Origin: Thermophilibacter provencensis
GTDB lineage: Bacteria > Actinomycetota > Coriobacteriia > Coriobacteriales > Atopobiaceae
Length of the DNA: 64,000 nucleotides
Direction of reading: 5' to 3'
NCBI RefSeq assembly: GCF_900128445.1
Contig: NZ_LT671417.1
Coordinates: 1,474,769-1,538,768, forward strand
The notes under the pieces were generated by a model, which saw only the letters and a list, made by a program, of their open reading frames with translations, made no database searches and was not told the origin of the DNA. The position numbers and the translations under genes were made by a program. Below, one piece after another: positions 16,553-25,277 of this stretch. Within the stretch, counting starts at the first letter, position 1. The number at the start of each line of letters is the position of its first letter.

Positions 16553-16780
16553 CGAGCATGCCCCCGCGCACGGTTTCCCGCTTTCGGGCCGCGATTCCGT
16601 GCACGGGGGCATGCTCGCGCGTTCCGTGCAGAGAGGCATGTTCGGCGGCTCGTCCTTCTCGCCCTGCGACCTCTCGCGATTGCCCCGAGCATGCTATGTG
16701 GCACGGCTTCATCGAGCATGCCCCCGCGCACGGTCTCCGGCTCCCCACGCCGCGATTCCGTGCAGAGAGGCATGCTCGGC
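16553..16780. repeat. Cluster of GAGCATGCC hairpin elements
   Basis: An inverted repeat (16553-16573 with 16597-16617, one mismatch) has the outer sequence CGAGCATGCCCCCGCGCACG. Decayed half-copies lie at 16622-16646 and 16686-16707, and a further left arm at 16714-16734 pairs imperfectly with 16759-16780. Related copies occur at 45433-45497 (perfect) and near 49374. The 372-bp gap to rapZ contains nothing else except TTCTCGCC words and two tandem GGCGAGAAG words just before the rapZ ribosome-binding site. Confidence 0.85.
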
Positions 16781-16917
16781 CGCGCGCCCTTCTCGCCCCG
16801 CGCTCTTTTGGGCCGGCCCGGCGATGCCCCGTCCGGGCATGCCGTGCGGCATGCCCGACCCTGCTGCCGTATACTGGCGAGAAGAACGGCGAGAAGGACC
16901 TCGAGGAGGGGAGTGCC

Positions 16918-17844
16918 ATGGGTGCGACCGGCCAGCAGATGCGCGCGGCCGAGGGGCGCGACCGCGTGCCCGACGTCGTGGTGGTCACGGGGATGTCGGG
17001 CTCGGGGCGCACCCAGGCGCTTCATGTCTTCGAGGACATGGGCTACTTCTGCATCGACAACCTCCCGCCCCGCCTGCTCCTGCAGCTCGCGGAGCTCGTG
17101 GGCATCAACGCCGGGGTGGGGCGCCACCTCGCCGTGACCTGCGACCTGCGCAGCCAGGGCCTCTTCGACGAGTTCTCCGATTCGGTCAAGCAGCTGCGCG
17201 AGCACGAGCTCACCTGCAGCGTGGTCTTCCTCGACACCGACGACGACGTCCTCATGCGCCGCTACGACGAGAACCGGCGCCGCCACCCGCTCGCCGGGCC
17301 GGGGGAGTCCATCGCGGGCGCCATCGCGCGCGAGCGAGCGCAGCTCGGCAGCGTGCGCGACGCCGCCGACCTCGTCATCGACACGAGCCGCACGAGCACC
17401 AAGGAGCTGCGCGCCCGCCTGCGCCGGGCGTTCTCGGAGCTCACGGACCAACAGCTCATGGAGGTGTCGGTCTTCTCCTTCGGCTTCAAGCACGGCATGC
17501 CGGTCGAGGCCGACCTCATGATCGACGTCCGCTTCCTGCCGAACCCCTTCTATGACCCCGAGATGCGCCCCCTCACGGGCAAGGACCGGCTCGTCGCCGA
17601 CTTCGTGCTCGGCAACCCCACCACCGAGAGGTTCCTCGAGGCCTGGTACCGCCTGCTCGACGTGGCGATGCCCGGCTACGTCGCCGAGGGCAAGAGCCAC
17701 CTCTCCATCGCGGTGGGCTGCACGGGCGGCCAGCACCGGAGCGTCGCCATTGCCGCGGCCACGGCCTCCTACCTCGAGCGCGGGGGCTACCATGTGACGC
17801 TCTCGCACCGCGACCTCGCGCTCGCCAACGTGAGGACGAGCTAG
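16918..17844 (+). CDS. rapZ: RapZ/YvcJ-family nucleotide-binding protein
   Basis: This P-loop protein of the RapZ (YvcJ) family has 308 residues. ATG at 16918 follows GAGGAGGGGAG. Walker A GMSGSGRT is at 25-32, followed by the family signature FEDMGYFCIDNLPP. The conserved C-terminal half contains VFSFGFKHGMPVEADLMIDVRFLPNP and CTGGQHRSVAIA. In E. coli it targets small RNAs controlling glucosamine-6-phosphate synthase; in Gram-positives its role is less defined. It is followed one base later by whiA. The yvcK gene that commonly sits between them is absent. Confidence 0.95.
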   Translation: MGATGQQMRAAEGRDRVPDVVVVTGMSGSGRTQALHVFEDMGYFCIDNLPPRLLLQLAELVGINAGVGRHLAVTCDLRSQGLFDEFSDSVKQLREHELTCSVVFLDTDDDVLMRRYDENRRRHPLAGPGESIAGAIARERAQLGSVRDAADLVIDTSRTSTKELRARLRRAFSELTDQQLMEVSVFSFGFKHGMPVEADLMIDVRFLPNPFYDPEMRPLTGKDRLVADFVLGNPTTERFLEAWYRLLDVAMPGYVAEGKSHLSIAVGCTGGQHRSVAIAAATASYLERGGYHVTLSHRDLALANVRTS

Positions 17845-17845
17845 G

Positions 17846-18832
17846 ATGTCGTTCACCGCCCAGGTCAAAGACGAGCTTTCCCGCGTCGAGGGCACGCCCT
17901 CCGCCGAGCTCGCCCAGCTCTCGGCGCTCATCCGCGTGTGCGGCACGCTCTCGTTCAGGGGGGTCGGGCGCTACTCCATCCGCATCGCCACGGAGACGGG
18001 CGCCGTCGCACGGACGATCATCAAGCTCACGCACAAGCTCTTCGACCTGGAGACGCCGCTCACGGTGCGCCGCTCGGTCCTGCACAAGACGAGGAACTAC
18101 CTGATTGAGATGCCCGAGCAGGACGAGCTCGCCGAGGACCTCGTGAGGCTCGGGATCCTCGTCCCGGGGCGCGGGCTCGCGACGGGCGTGCCGGTCGCGC
18201 TGCTGCGCACGCGCGAGGCGCGGGCGGCCTTCGTGCGCGGCGCGTTCATGGCGGGCGGCTTCATCGCGGACCCGCGCGGAGACTTCCACCTGGAGATTGC
18301 CGTGACGGGGGAGGACTTCGCCCGCGGGCTCGTGTCGCTCGTCGGGTCCTTCGGGGTCTCGGCGCGCCTGAACCGCCGGCGGGGCGCCTTCGCGCTCTAT
18401 CTCAAGAGCTTTGACGACGTGATCTCGCTTCTGCGCGCCATGGGGGCGCAGCGGATGGCCCGGGTGGTCGAGCTCGCCCGCGCGCAGAAGTCCGTCAAGA
18501 ACGACGTCAACCGCCGCGTCAACGCCGAGATGGCCAACCAGGCCCGCTCGACGGGGGCGGCCGCCTCGCAGCTCGACCTCATCGACCGCGCCGAGAGGGG
18601 CGTGGGGCTCGCGGCGCTGCCGCCGGCGCTGCGCGCCTTCTGCCGCGCGCGGCGGGAGCACCCGGAGCTCTCGCTCGCCGCGCTCGGCGCCGAGCTCGAC
18701 CCTCCGGCGTCGAAGTCGGCCATGTACCACCGCGTCCTCAGGCTCCAGCAGATCGTCGAGGATGCCGAGGTGCGGCGGGGCGACGGCCCGTCAGGCCCAG
18801 TCGCGCGGGAACCATCCCACGTCGACGGATAA
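17846..18832 (+). CDS. whiA: DNA-binding protein WhiA
   Basis: WhiA is a Gram-positive regulator related to LAGLIDADG endonucleases with a C-terminal helix-turn-helix; in Streptomyces it governs sporulation division and in Bacillus it influences chromosome segregation. The 328-residue length is typical. The N-terminus [13 protein letters not shown], the LAGLIDADG-like centre ([18 protein letters not shown]) and the C-terminal region ([20 protein letters not shown], then [12 protein letters not shown]) fit the family. It begins one base after rapZ, so the two are coupled. The gap cluster follows. Confidence 0.95.
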   Translation: MSFTAQVKDELSRVEGTPSAELAQLSALIRVCGTLSFRGVGRYSIRIATETGAVARTIIKLTHKLFDLETPLTVRRSVLHKTRNYLIEMPEQDELAEDLVRLGILVPGRGLATGVPVALLRTREARAAFVRGAFMAGGFIADPRGDFHLEIAVTGEDFARGLVSLVGSFGVSARLNRRRGAFALYLKSFDDVISLLRAMGAQRMARVVELARAQKSVKNDVNRRVNAEMANQARSTGAAASQLDLIDRAERGVGLAALPPALRAFCRARREHPELSLAALGAELDPPASKSAMYHRVLRLQQIVEDAEVRRGDGPSGPVAREPSHVDG

Positions 18833-18990
18833 AATCTGAGCGCCTGCGGCTTAAATTGGCGTGCCCCCCAGTTTTAGCGATACGCACCGTCGCGCGTGGG
18901 GTACACTATCGGTTGGCAGGGGCGTCACGCCCATGTTGGTGCTTTGGTCCGCCGAGGAGAAGCCCCGGCGGCCCCGTGAAAGGAGAAAGC

Positions 18991-20016
18991 ATGGCAGTTA
19001 AGGTTGCAATCAACGGCTTTGGTCGCATCGGCCGTCTGGCTTTCCGTCAGATGTTCGGTCACGAGGGCTCCGAGATCGTCGCCATCAACGACCTCACCTC
19101 CCCCGACATGCTCGCGTACCTTCTGAAGTACGACACCACGCAGGGCAACTACGCTCGCGACCACAAGGTCGAGGCCGGCGAGGACTCCATCACCGTTGAC
19201 GGCAAGAAGATCACCATCTACAAGGAGGCCGACGCCTCCAAGCTCCCCTGGGGCGAGCTCGGCGTCGACGTCGTCCTCGAGTGCACCGGCTTCTACACCT
19301 CCAAGGCCAAGGCCCAGGCCCACATCGACGCCGGCGCCAAGAAGGTCGTCATCTCCGCTCCCGCGGGCAACGACCTCCCCACGATCGTCTACAACGTCAA
19401 CCACGAGCAGCTGACCGCCGATGACAACATCATCTCCGCGGCCTCCTGCACCACCAACTGCCTCGCCCCGATGGCCAAGGGCCTCAACGACTTCGCGCCC
19501 ATCGTCTCCGGCATCATGACCACCATCCACGCCTACACCGGCGACCAGATGCCGCTCGACGGCCCGCAGCGCAAGGGCAACAAGCGCCGCAGCCGCGCCT
19601 GCGCGCAGAACATCGTCCCCAACTCCACGGGTGCCGCCAAGGCCATCGGCCTGGTCCTCCCGGAGCTCAACGGCAAGCTGATCGGCGCCGCCCAGCGCGT
19701 TCCCACGCCCACCGGCTCCATCACCAACCTCTACTGCGTGGTTGACAAGGTCGTCACCAAGGACGAGGTCAACGCCGCTATGAAGGCCTATGCCGAGACC
19801 ATCCCCGAGACCTTCGCCTACAACGAGGACGACATCGTCTCCTCCGACATCATCGGCGAGACCCACGGCTCGATCTTCGACGCCACCCAGACCATGGTCC
19901 AGGACCTCGGCAACGGCCAGAGCCTCGTTCAGGTCACCTCTTGGTACGACAACGAGAACTCCTACACCTCCCAGATGGTCCGCACCATCAAGTACTTCGA
20001 GAAGTTCGTCGCGTAG
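18991..20016 (+). CDS. gap: Glyceraldehyde-3-phosphate dehydrogenase
   Basis: This is the glycolytic NAD-dependent dehydrogenase, 341 residues. ATG at 18991 follows GAAAGGAGAAAGC. The Rossmann motif [14 protein letters not shown] and the catalytic cysteine Cys153 in [10 protein letters not shown] are intact, as is the C-terminal [15 protein letters not shown]. Codon choice is strongly biased, as expected for a highly expressed gene. A possible -10 TACACT (18902-18907) lies in the 158-bp gap after whiA, so gap likely has its own promoter. A GC hairpin with TTTCT follows at about 20064-20086. Confidence 0.97.
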   Translation: MAVKVAINGFGRIGRLAFRQMFGHEGSEIVAINDLTSPDMLAYLLKYDTTQGNYARDHKVEAGEDSITVDGKKITIYKEADASKLPWGELGVDVVLECTGFYTSKAKAQAHIDAGAKKVVISAPAGNDLPTIVYNVNHEQLTADDNIISAASCTTNCLAPMAKGLNDFAPIVSGIMTTIHAYTGDQMPLDGPQRKGNKRRSRACAQNIVPNSTGAAKAIGLVLPELNGKLIGAAQRVPTPTGSITNLYCVVDKVVTKDEVNAAMKAYAETIPETFAYNEDDIVSSDIIGETHGSIFDATQTMVQDLGNGQSLVQVTSWYDNENSYTSQMVRTIKYFEKFVA

Positions 20017-20063
20017 CCAACGCTTCGCATCGGCTTTTCGCAGGGGGTGCGGTCGCAGCTCAC

Positions 20064-20086
20064 GGGGCCGCGGCCGCGCCCCTTTC
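20064..20086 (+). terminator. Weak terminator-like hairpin after gap
   Basis: GGGGC and GCCCC flank a GC-palindromic core (CGCGGCCGC), followed by TTTCT. It may give partial termination, keeping gap mRNA more abundant than pgk. Confidence 0.5.
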
Positions 20087-20113
20087 TCGTAGGAACCAGA
20101 CAAAGGAGTGAGC

Positions 20114-21304
20114 ATGGCCTTCACCAAGAAGACCGTCCGCGACGCCGACGTCGCGGGCAAGCGCGTCCTCATGCGCGTGGACTTCAACGTCCCCCTGAAG
20201 GACGGCGTCGTCACGGACGACACCCGCGTCCGCGCCGCGATCCCCACGATCGAGTACCTTAAAGAGCAGGGCGCCAAGATCATCCTCATGAGCCACCTCG
20301 GCCGCCCCAAGGGCGACGGCCCCGAGCCCCAGTTCTCCCTGAAGCCCGCCGCCGACAAGCTCGCCGAGCTTACCGGCTATGACGTGAAGTTCGTCGACGA
20401 CACCTACGGCGAGAAGGCCAAGGCCGCCGTGGACGCGCTCCAGGACGGCGAGATCCTCGTCCTCGAGAACGTCCGCTTCGACAAGCGCGAGAAGAAGAAC
20501 GACCCCGAGATCGCCAAGACGCTCGCCTCCTACGGCGACGTCTTCGTGCTCGACGCCTTCGGTACCGCGCACCGCGCCCAGGGCTCCGTGGTCGGCCCCG
20601 CCGCGTATCTTCCCGCCTACGCCGGCTTCCTGCTGGAGAAGGAGGTCGACACCCTGACCGGCATCTTCGCCGAGCCCGAGCGTCCCTTCGTCGCCATCGT
20701 CGGCGGTTCCAAGGTTTCCTCCAAGATCGGCGTCCTCGATCACCTGATCGACTCCGCCGACACCCTCATCATCGGCGGCGGCATGGCCTACACCTTCTTC
20801 CTGGCCAAGGGCTACACCGTGGGCACCTCCCTCAAGGAGGAGGACTGGGTCGAGCGCGCTGGCGAGATGCTCAAGAAGGCCGAGGACAAGGGCGTCAAGA
20901 TCCTGCTCCCGATCGACAACGTCGTCGCCGACCACTTTGGCGAGGACGCCGAGGGCGAGGTCGTCGACTCCGACAAGATCCCCGACGACCGTATGGGCAT
21001 GGACATCGGCCCCAAGACGCGCGAGCTCTACGCCGACGCCATCAAGGCCGCCAAGACGGTGTTCTGGAACGGCCCGATGGGCGTCTTCGAGATGGACCAG
21101 TTCGCCGCCGGCACCGAGGCCGTCGCCCGCGCCGTGGCCGACTCCGACTGCACCTCGATCATCGGCGGCGGCGACTCCGTCGCGGCCATCAACAAGTTCG
21201 GCCTGGCCGACAAGATGAGCTGGATCTCCACCGGCGGTGGCGCTTCCATGGAGCTCGTCGAGGGCAAGGCCCTTCCCGGAGTGGAGGCGCTTCTCGATGC
21301 GTAA
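20114..21304 (+). CDS. pgk: Phosphoglycerate kinase
   Basis: This glycolytic enzyme generates ATP from 1,3-bisphosphoglycerate; 396 residues. ATG at 20114 is preferred over an in-frame GTG two codons upstream because AAAGGAGTG is best spaced for it. Signatures include RVDFNVPLKDG, ILMSHLGRPKG, NVRFDKREKKN, GGSKVSSKIGVLD and the nucleotide-binding GGGDSVAAINKFG near the end. Its 3' end overlaps the tpiA start by 8 bases. Confidence 0.97.
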   Translation: MAFTKKTVRDADVAGKRVLMRVDFNVPLKDGVVTDDTRVRAAIPTIEYLKEQGAKIILMSHLGRPKGDGPEPQFSLKPAADKLAELTGYDVKFVDDTYGEKAKAAVDALQDGEILVLENVRFDKREKKNDPEIAKTLASYGDVFVLDAFGTAHRAQGSVVGPAAYLPAYAGFLLEKEVDTLTGIFAEPERPFVAIVGGSKVSSKIGVLDHLIDSADTLIIGGGMAYTFFLAKGYTVGTSLKEEDWVERAGEMLKKAEDKGVKILLPIDNVVADHFGEDAEGEVVDSDKIPDDRMGMDIGPKTRELYADAIKAAKTVFWNGPMGVFEMDQFAAGTEAVARAVADSDCTSIIGGGDSVAAINKFGLADKMSWISTGGGASMELVEGKALPGVEALLDA

Positions 21305-22064
21305 GAGGATGATCGCTGGCAACTGGAAGATGAACAAGACCTACAGCGAGGGCGTCGTCCTCGCCCAGGGCCTTGCCGACGAGCTTGCCGACGGCACCGG
21401 CGACGTCGACGTCGTCGTCTGCCCGCCCGCCGTCGACCTCAAGGGCGTCTCCGAGGTCATCGAGCAGGCGTCCGCCCCGTTTGCGCTCGGCGCCCAGAAC
21501 GTCTACTGGGAGGAGTCCGGCGCCTACACCGGCGAGACCGCTCCCAACATGCTCGAGGCCGTGGGCGCGACCTACTGCATCATCGGCCACTCCGAGCGTC
21601 GCGACTACTTTGGCGAGACGGACGAGGACGTGAACAAGAAGGCCCGTGCCCTCATGGCTCACGGCATCGTGCCCATCTCCTGCTGCGGCGAGTCCCTCGA
21701 GGTCCGCGAGGCTGGCAAGCACGTCGAGTTCGTCGTCGACCAGATCAAGAAGGACACCGAGGGCCTGGAGATCACCGACCCCTCCAAGTACGTGATCGCC
21801 TACGAGCCCATCTGGGCCATCGGCACCGGCAAGACCGCCACGGCCGATGACGCCCAGGAGGTCTGCGGCGCCATCCGCGCCACCCTCGTCGAGGTCTTCG
21901 GCGAGGAGGTCGCCTCCGGCATCCGCGTGCTCTACGGCGGCTCCGCCAAGCCCGAGAACATCGCCGGCTTCCTCGAGAAGGAGGATGTCGACGGCGCGCT
22001 CGTCGGCGGCGCCTCCCTCAAGGCCGACAGCTTCGCGGCCATGGTCAAGAGCGCGATGGCGTAG
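21297..22064 (+). CDS. tpiA: Triosephosphate isomerase
   Basis: This enzyme interconverts dihydroxyacetone phosphate and glyceraldehyde 3-phosphate; 255 residues. The start at 21297 (MRKRMIAGNWKMNK) lies within the end of pgk, 8 bases before its stop, with GGAGG upstream inside pgk. The electrophilic histidine (IIGHSERR), the catalytic glutamate (AYEPIWAIGTGK, with the flexible lid) and the phosphate loop (LYGGSAKPEN) are present. Confidence 0.97.
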   Translation: MRKRMIAGNWKMNKTYSEGVVLAQGLADELADGTGDVDVVVCPPAVDLKGVSEVIEQASAPFALGAQNVYWEESGAYTGETAPNMLEAVGATYCIIGHSERRDYFGETDEDVNKKARALMAHGIVPISCCGESLEVREAGKHVEFVVDQIKKDTEGLEITDPSKYVIAYEPIWAIGTGKTATADDAQEVCGAIRATLVEVFGEEVASGIRVLYGGSAKPENIAGFLEKEDVDGALVGGASLKADSFAAMVKSAMA

Positions 22065-22095
22065 CGCCTCGTCTCTCCTGACAGATGTGGACTCT

Positions 22096-22123
22096 GGGGT
22101 CCGGACCTCGTCCGGGCCCCTTT
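22096..22123 (+). terminator. Terminator after tpiA
   Basis: Stem GGGGTCCGGAC/GTCCGGGCCCC (one G-T wobble) followed by TTT. It overlaps the short leader of secG, so read-through or a secG promoter within the gap is needed for secG expression. Confidence 0.7.
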
Positions 22124-22169
22124 GTGTTACCATGACCAGTTGTTATGCATCTGTCCTGAAGGAGCCTCA

Positions 22170-22421
22170 GTGAACCCGCTCAACATCATCCTGACCGTCC
22201 TGCTGTTCCTCTCCGGAGCCCTCACCGTCATTCTCGTCCTCATGCACTCGGGAAAGGGCACGGGCGTCTCCGACATGATCGCCTCCTCGCTCTACAACTC
22301 CGGCACCGGCTCGGGCGTTCTCGAGAAGAACCTCAACCGCCTGACGGTCATCACCGCGACCGTCTTCATCGTGAGCATTCTCGTGATGGCGCTCACGTTC
22401 CCCACGGGAACGCTCGGCTAG
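22170..22421 (+). CDS. secG: Preprotein translocase subunit SecG
   Basis: This is the small non-essential subunit of the SecYEG channel, 83 residues. The start is GTG at 22170 after GAAGGAGCC. Two hydrophobic segments (about 4-24 and 57-77) flank a conserved polar loop (MHSGKGTGVSDMIASS). Its position after tpiA is the usual actinobacterial arrangement. Confidence 0.92.
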   Translation: MNPLNIILTVLLFLSGALTVILVLMHSGKGTGVSDMIASSLYNSGTGSGVLEKNLNRLTVITATVFIVSILVMALTFPTGTLG

Positions 22422-22450
22422 TCCTTCTCGCACGACATAGGGAGTACCTC

Positions 22451-22484
22451 TCGGCGGCGGCCTTCGGGTCGCCGCCTTTTTGCT
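22451..22484 (+). terminator. Rho-independent terminator after secG
   Basis: Strong stem GGCGGCGGCC...GGTCGCCGCC around TTCG, followed by TTTTT. It ends the glycolysis-secG run. Confidence 0.9.
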
Positions 22485-22506
22485 GGCGCACGGGCGGGGA
22501 GGGGAC

Positions 22507-22649
22507 GCACTCGTGAGTGCCCTCCGCAGGTGCGGCCGCACCTGCGTCGAATACGCGTCGAGTGCGGCCCAAAGGGCGAGAAATACCTGCGAGTGCGCCC
22601 AGCGGCACGCCCCAGAGGCCGCACTTGCGAGTGCCCTCCGCAGGCGCGG
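22507..22649. repeat. Imperfect direct repeat downstream of secG
   Basis: Two 29-bp copies (22507-22535 and 22621-22649) share the core GAGTGCCCTCCGCAGG and contain the short palindrome GCACTCGTGAGTGC or its variant. The 243 bases between the secG terminator and the tRNA promoter contain no supported gene. Confidence 0.75.
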
Positions 22650-22704
22650 ATCAAGGGGCGCCGACCTATGCCGAACCCGCTCCGAAAAAAACTCAGATTG
22701 GGGC

Positions 22705-22735
22705 TTGCATCATCTGGGCGACTCGTGCATACTAT
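22705..22735 (+). promoter_or_regulatory. Promoter of tRNA-Leu
   Basis: TTGCAT (22705-22710), 17-bp spacer, CATACT (22728-22733). A run of A residues (CGAAAAAAA) lies just upstream of the -35, resembling an UP element and matching the other tRNA promoters in this window. Confidence 0.75.
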
Positions 22736-22760
22736 CCCTTGCGCGAAAGCGCAGTGACAA

Positions 22761-22851
22761 GTCGGAGTGGCGGAATTGGCAGACGCGCTAGCTTGAGGTG
22801 CTAGTGACTGACTAAAAGGTCGTGCGGGTTCAAGTCCCGCCTCCGACACCA
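22761..22851 (+). tRNA. tRNA-Leu (anticodon GAG)
   Basis: A 91-nt class II tRNA. The acceptor GTCGGAG pairs with CTCCGAC and the CCA end is encoded. The anticodon loop TTGAGGT sits between CTAGC and GCTAG, giving anticodon GAG (reads CUC/CUU). A long variable arm and the T arm GCGGGTTCAAGTCCCGC are present. A GGGCCCC hairpin followed by GTTTTC lies just downstream (about 22862-22887). Confidence 0.96.
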
Positions 22852-22861
22852 CGAAGGTGCA

Positions 22862-22886
22862 CGGGCCCCGAAAGGGGCCCGTTTTC
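22862..22886 (+). terminator. Terminator after tRNA-Leu
   Basis: GGGCCCC, loop GAAA, GGGGCCC, followed by GTTTTC. Confidence 0.85.
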
Positions 22887-22951
22887 GTATGCGGCCTCGC
22901 GTCGCTCCCGCGTGCTACGCTAGTGCGGAGAGTCGTGACGGAGGGGGTCTC

Positions 22952-25240
22952 ATGGCCAGGGGCGAGCTCAGCACAACGCATGTCGGGGGGATCGGCGAGG
23001 GGAGCCTCGCCGGCGCCCTCTCGAAGCTCCTTCAGCTCACGTGCGAGGCCGTGCTCGTCTTCGACGGCTCCGGAAGGGTCCTTCTCGCCAACGACGAGGC
23101 CGTGGAGCTTCTCGGCGCCGGAGAGGGGCTCGTGGGCGTCGACGTTCGCACGCTCGTCGAGCGGGAGGGGAGGCAGGCCGCCGAGGGCCCCTTCGAGGTC
23201 GGCGCGCTCGGCATCCCGGCGGACGGCTCGGTGGCGCTCGCCTCGCTCAGGTCGGCGGACGGCAGGCCGCACTCCGTTCGCGTGCGCTGCGACGCCGTGC
23301 GGGCGCCGGGGGAGACCTACCTGCTCGTCGCGATGCCCGTGGACGCCGACGCCCTCGCCGACCGCGAGGGCGCCCGCGCGATGGCGGACCTCCGCCGCGC
23401 CAACCACCGTCTCTCGGGCACGCTCAACATCGTGCTCGACACGATAGACTCCGGGGACATCGCCACCCTCTTCGAGCGCACGCTCGAGGAGCTCACCGAC
23501 ACCATGGAGGCCGACGGCACGCTCGTGTACCTCTCGGAGGCGGACGGCTTTCACCTGCGCGGCATCTCGAGCGGGCTGCTCGGCGAGCGCCTCGCCCGCT
23601 TCATGCCGTTCGGCAGGAGCGTGGAGCGGCTCGCCATCCGAGAGGGGAGGGCGGTGCGCCTTCGCGTGTGCGCCCCCACCAACGCCTCGCTGCGCCAGGG
23701 CAGGCTCACGAAGCGCGAGGTGCTGAACGAGGAGACGGGCGAGGTGCTCCGGATGCGGGTCGACACCGTGCCGCCGTTCACGAGCTTCATCGTGGTGCCC
23801 GTGTGGTTCGGCGGCAGGGTCATCTCGATCATCGAGGTGGGGTGGCGTCGCCTGCACCCGCTGCTCAAGGACGACGCGCGCCTGCTCGACTCGGTTGCCC
23901 GCTATCTCTCCATCCAGCTCGCGGGAGCCTTCGCCACCCTGCGGGCGCGCCGGGCGGACCGGCTCGCCTCGCTCGCGACCGAGCTACGCGAGGAGCTGCT
24001 CACGTCGGCCTCGGAGGGGTCGGGCGAGGGCGCGCTCGGCCGTATCCGCGACGTCTTCTCAGAGGCGGGAGACGAGCTCGACGCCGCGGTGGTGCCGGTG
24101 CGCGAGAACGACCGTCAGCACGTCGTGATAGCGGACCTGCCGCTCACGGGGTCGCGCGAGCTTCCCGTCGACCTCGACGCCCTCGCCGAGCCCTATCGCG
24201 CGGGGGACGTCGCCGTGGTGCCGGTGCGCCCCGACTCCAATCTCTTCTCGCTGCTGCGCGACATGGGGGAGCCGTGCGTCGGGGCCCTCGTGGACCTCGG
24301 CGAGCTCTCGGGCGAGCGGAGGTGCCTGCTCGTGCTTCGTCCGGACGGAGCCGAGCCCCTTGACGAGACCGAGCTCGACTTCCTCGCGGGCCTCGCCGCC
24401 GACGCCCGCGACATCGCCCGGGGGGAGGAGGCGCGCGAGCAGGACAAGCGCATCTCGCAGGCGCTTCAGACCGGAATGAGAAACGAGCTCCAGTCGGTCG
24501 AGGGCCTCACCTCGCAGGCCGTCTACTCCTCCGCGACCAAGGCGGCCTCGGTCGGCGGCGACTTCTACGACCTCATCCGCCTTCCGGGGCACCGCGCCTG
24601 CGTCATCATGGGCGACGTCTCGGGCAAGGGGGTCGAGGCCGCCTCGGTCGCCGCCGCGGTCAAGACCGCGCTCGGCGCCTACGCGTGGGAGGGCCTCGCC
24701 CCCGCGCGGATGGTGCGCTCTCTGAACGAGTTCCTTCTCGGCTTCTCGCGCCTCGAGACCTTCGCCACGCTCTTCGTGGGCATCCTCGACCTCGACGAGG
24801 CGACGATCAGGTACTGCTCGGCCGGGCATCCCCCCGCCGTGCTCGTGCACGCGGGGGCCGACGAGGTCTCGATCCTCGACGTGCAGTCCGGCGTGGTGGG
24901 CGCGTTCCACGACATCAGCTACCAGGACGGCCTCGTCGAGCTCGTCCCCGGCGACGTCCTGCTGCTGTATACCGACGGCACGACGGAGGCGCGCGACCCA
25001 CGGGGTGCCTTCTTCGGCGAGGACGGGCTGCGCGAGGCCGTCATGCGCGAGTCCTCCCCCGATAAGCCCTATGACGGCTTCGTGGACCGCCTGCTTGCGG
25101 ACCTCGAGGGATTCACGGGGCAGAACCTGGAGGACGACGTGGCGATGCTCGCGCTGCGCTTCGACGGGCTCGGCGCGCGCGCCGGGTCGGCCGCGCCCCG
25201 GGAGGGCGCGTCGGCCGACCGCTCGAACTCGGGGCGTTAG
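22952..25240 (+). CDS. PAS-GAF-PP2C (SpoIIE/RsbU-type) serine phosphatase
   Basis: This is a multi-domain signalling phosphatase of 762 residues. ATG at 22952 follows GACGGAGGGGG. Residues about 25-130 form a PAS-like sensor (EAVLVFDGSGRVLLANDEA), 172-328 a GAF-like domain, then a poorly conserved stretch. About 500-740 is the SpoIIE/RsbU phosphatase with metal-ligand motifs VGGDFYD, MGDVSGKG, SAGHPP and YTDGTTEARD. It is expected to dephosphorylate a STAS-domain anti-sigma antagonist. The next gene encodes a STAS-HATPase fusion, its obvious partner. No membrane spans are apparent, so the input is probably cytoplasmic. Confidence 0.92.
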   Translation: MARGELSTTHVGGIGEGSLAGALSKLLQLTCEAVLVFDGSGRVLLANDEAVELLGAGEGLVGVDVRTLVEREGRQAAEGPFEVGALGIPADGSVALASLRSADGRPHSVRVRCDAVRAPGETYLLVAMPVDADALADREGARAMADLRRANHRLSGTLNIVLDTIDSGDIATLFERTLEELTDTMEADGTLVYLSEADGFHLRGISSGLLGERLARFMPFGRSVERLAIREGRAVRLRVCAPTNASLRQGRLTKREVLNEETGEVLRMRVDTVPPFTSFIVVPVWFGGRVISIIEVGWRRLHPLLKDDARLLDSVARYLSIQLAGAFATLRARRADRLASLATELREELLTSASEGSGEGALGRIRDVFSEAGDELDAAVVPVRENDRQHVVIADLPLTGSRELPVDLDALAEPYRAGDVAVVPVRPDSNLFSLLRDMGEPCVGALVDLGELSGERRCLLVLRPDGAEPLDETELDFLAGLAADARDIARGEEAREQDKRISQALQTGMRNELQSVEGLTSQAVYSSATKAASVGGDFYDLIRLPGHRACVIMGDVSGKGVEAASVAAAVKTALGAYAWEGLAPARMVRSLNEFLLGFSRLETFATLFVGILDLDEATIRYCSAGHPPAVLVHAGADEVSILDVQSGVVGAFHDISYQDGLVELVPGDVLLLYTDGTTEARDPRGAFFGEDGLREAVMRESSPDKPYDGFVDRLLADLEGFTGQNLEDDVAMLALRFDGLGARAGSAAPREGASADRSNSGR

Positions 25241-25243
25241 GAC

Positions 25244-25277
25244 GCTCCCATGCGGGGAATAATCCCCGCATGGGAGC
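25244..25277 (+). promoter_or_regulatory. Perfect hairpin over the STAS-HATPase start
   Basis: Arms 25244-25258 and 25263-25277 form a perfect 15-bp stem with a 4-nt loop (ATAA). The ATG at 25270 and the GGGAG that would serve a GTG at 25282 lie in the right arm. No U tract follows, so translational control is more likely than termination. Confidence 0.8.

Noticed and set aside
14555-16639. 694-codon minus-strand frame opposite fruA
   Set aside because: Shadow of the well-conserved IIABC PTS gene.
16546-16917. Remnant of yvcK between repeats
   Set aside because: yvcK would normally lie between rapZ and whiA, not here, and no YvcK-like reading frame is present in the gap.
25244-25277. Intrinsic terminator between the phosphatase and STAS-HATPase genes
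   Set aside because: The stem is strong but lacks any U tract and overlaps the downstream start codon.
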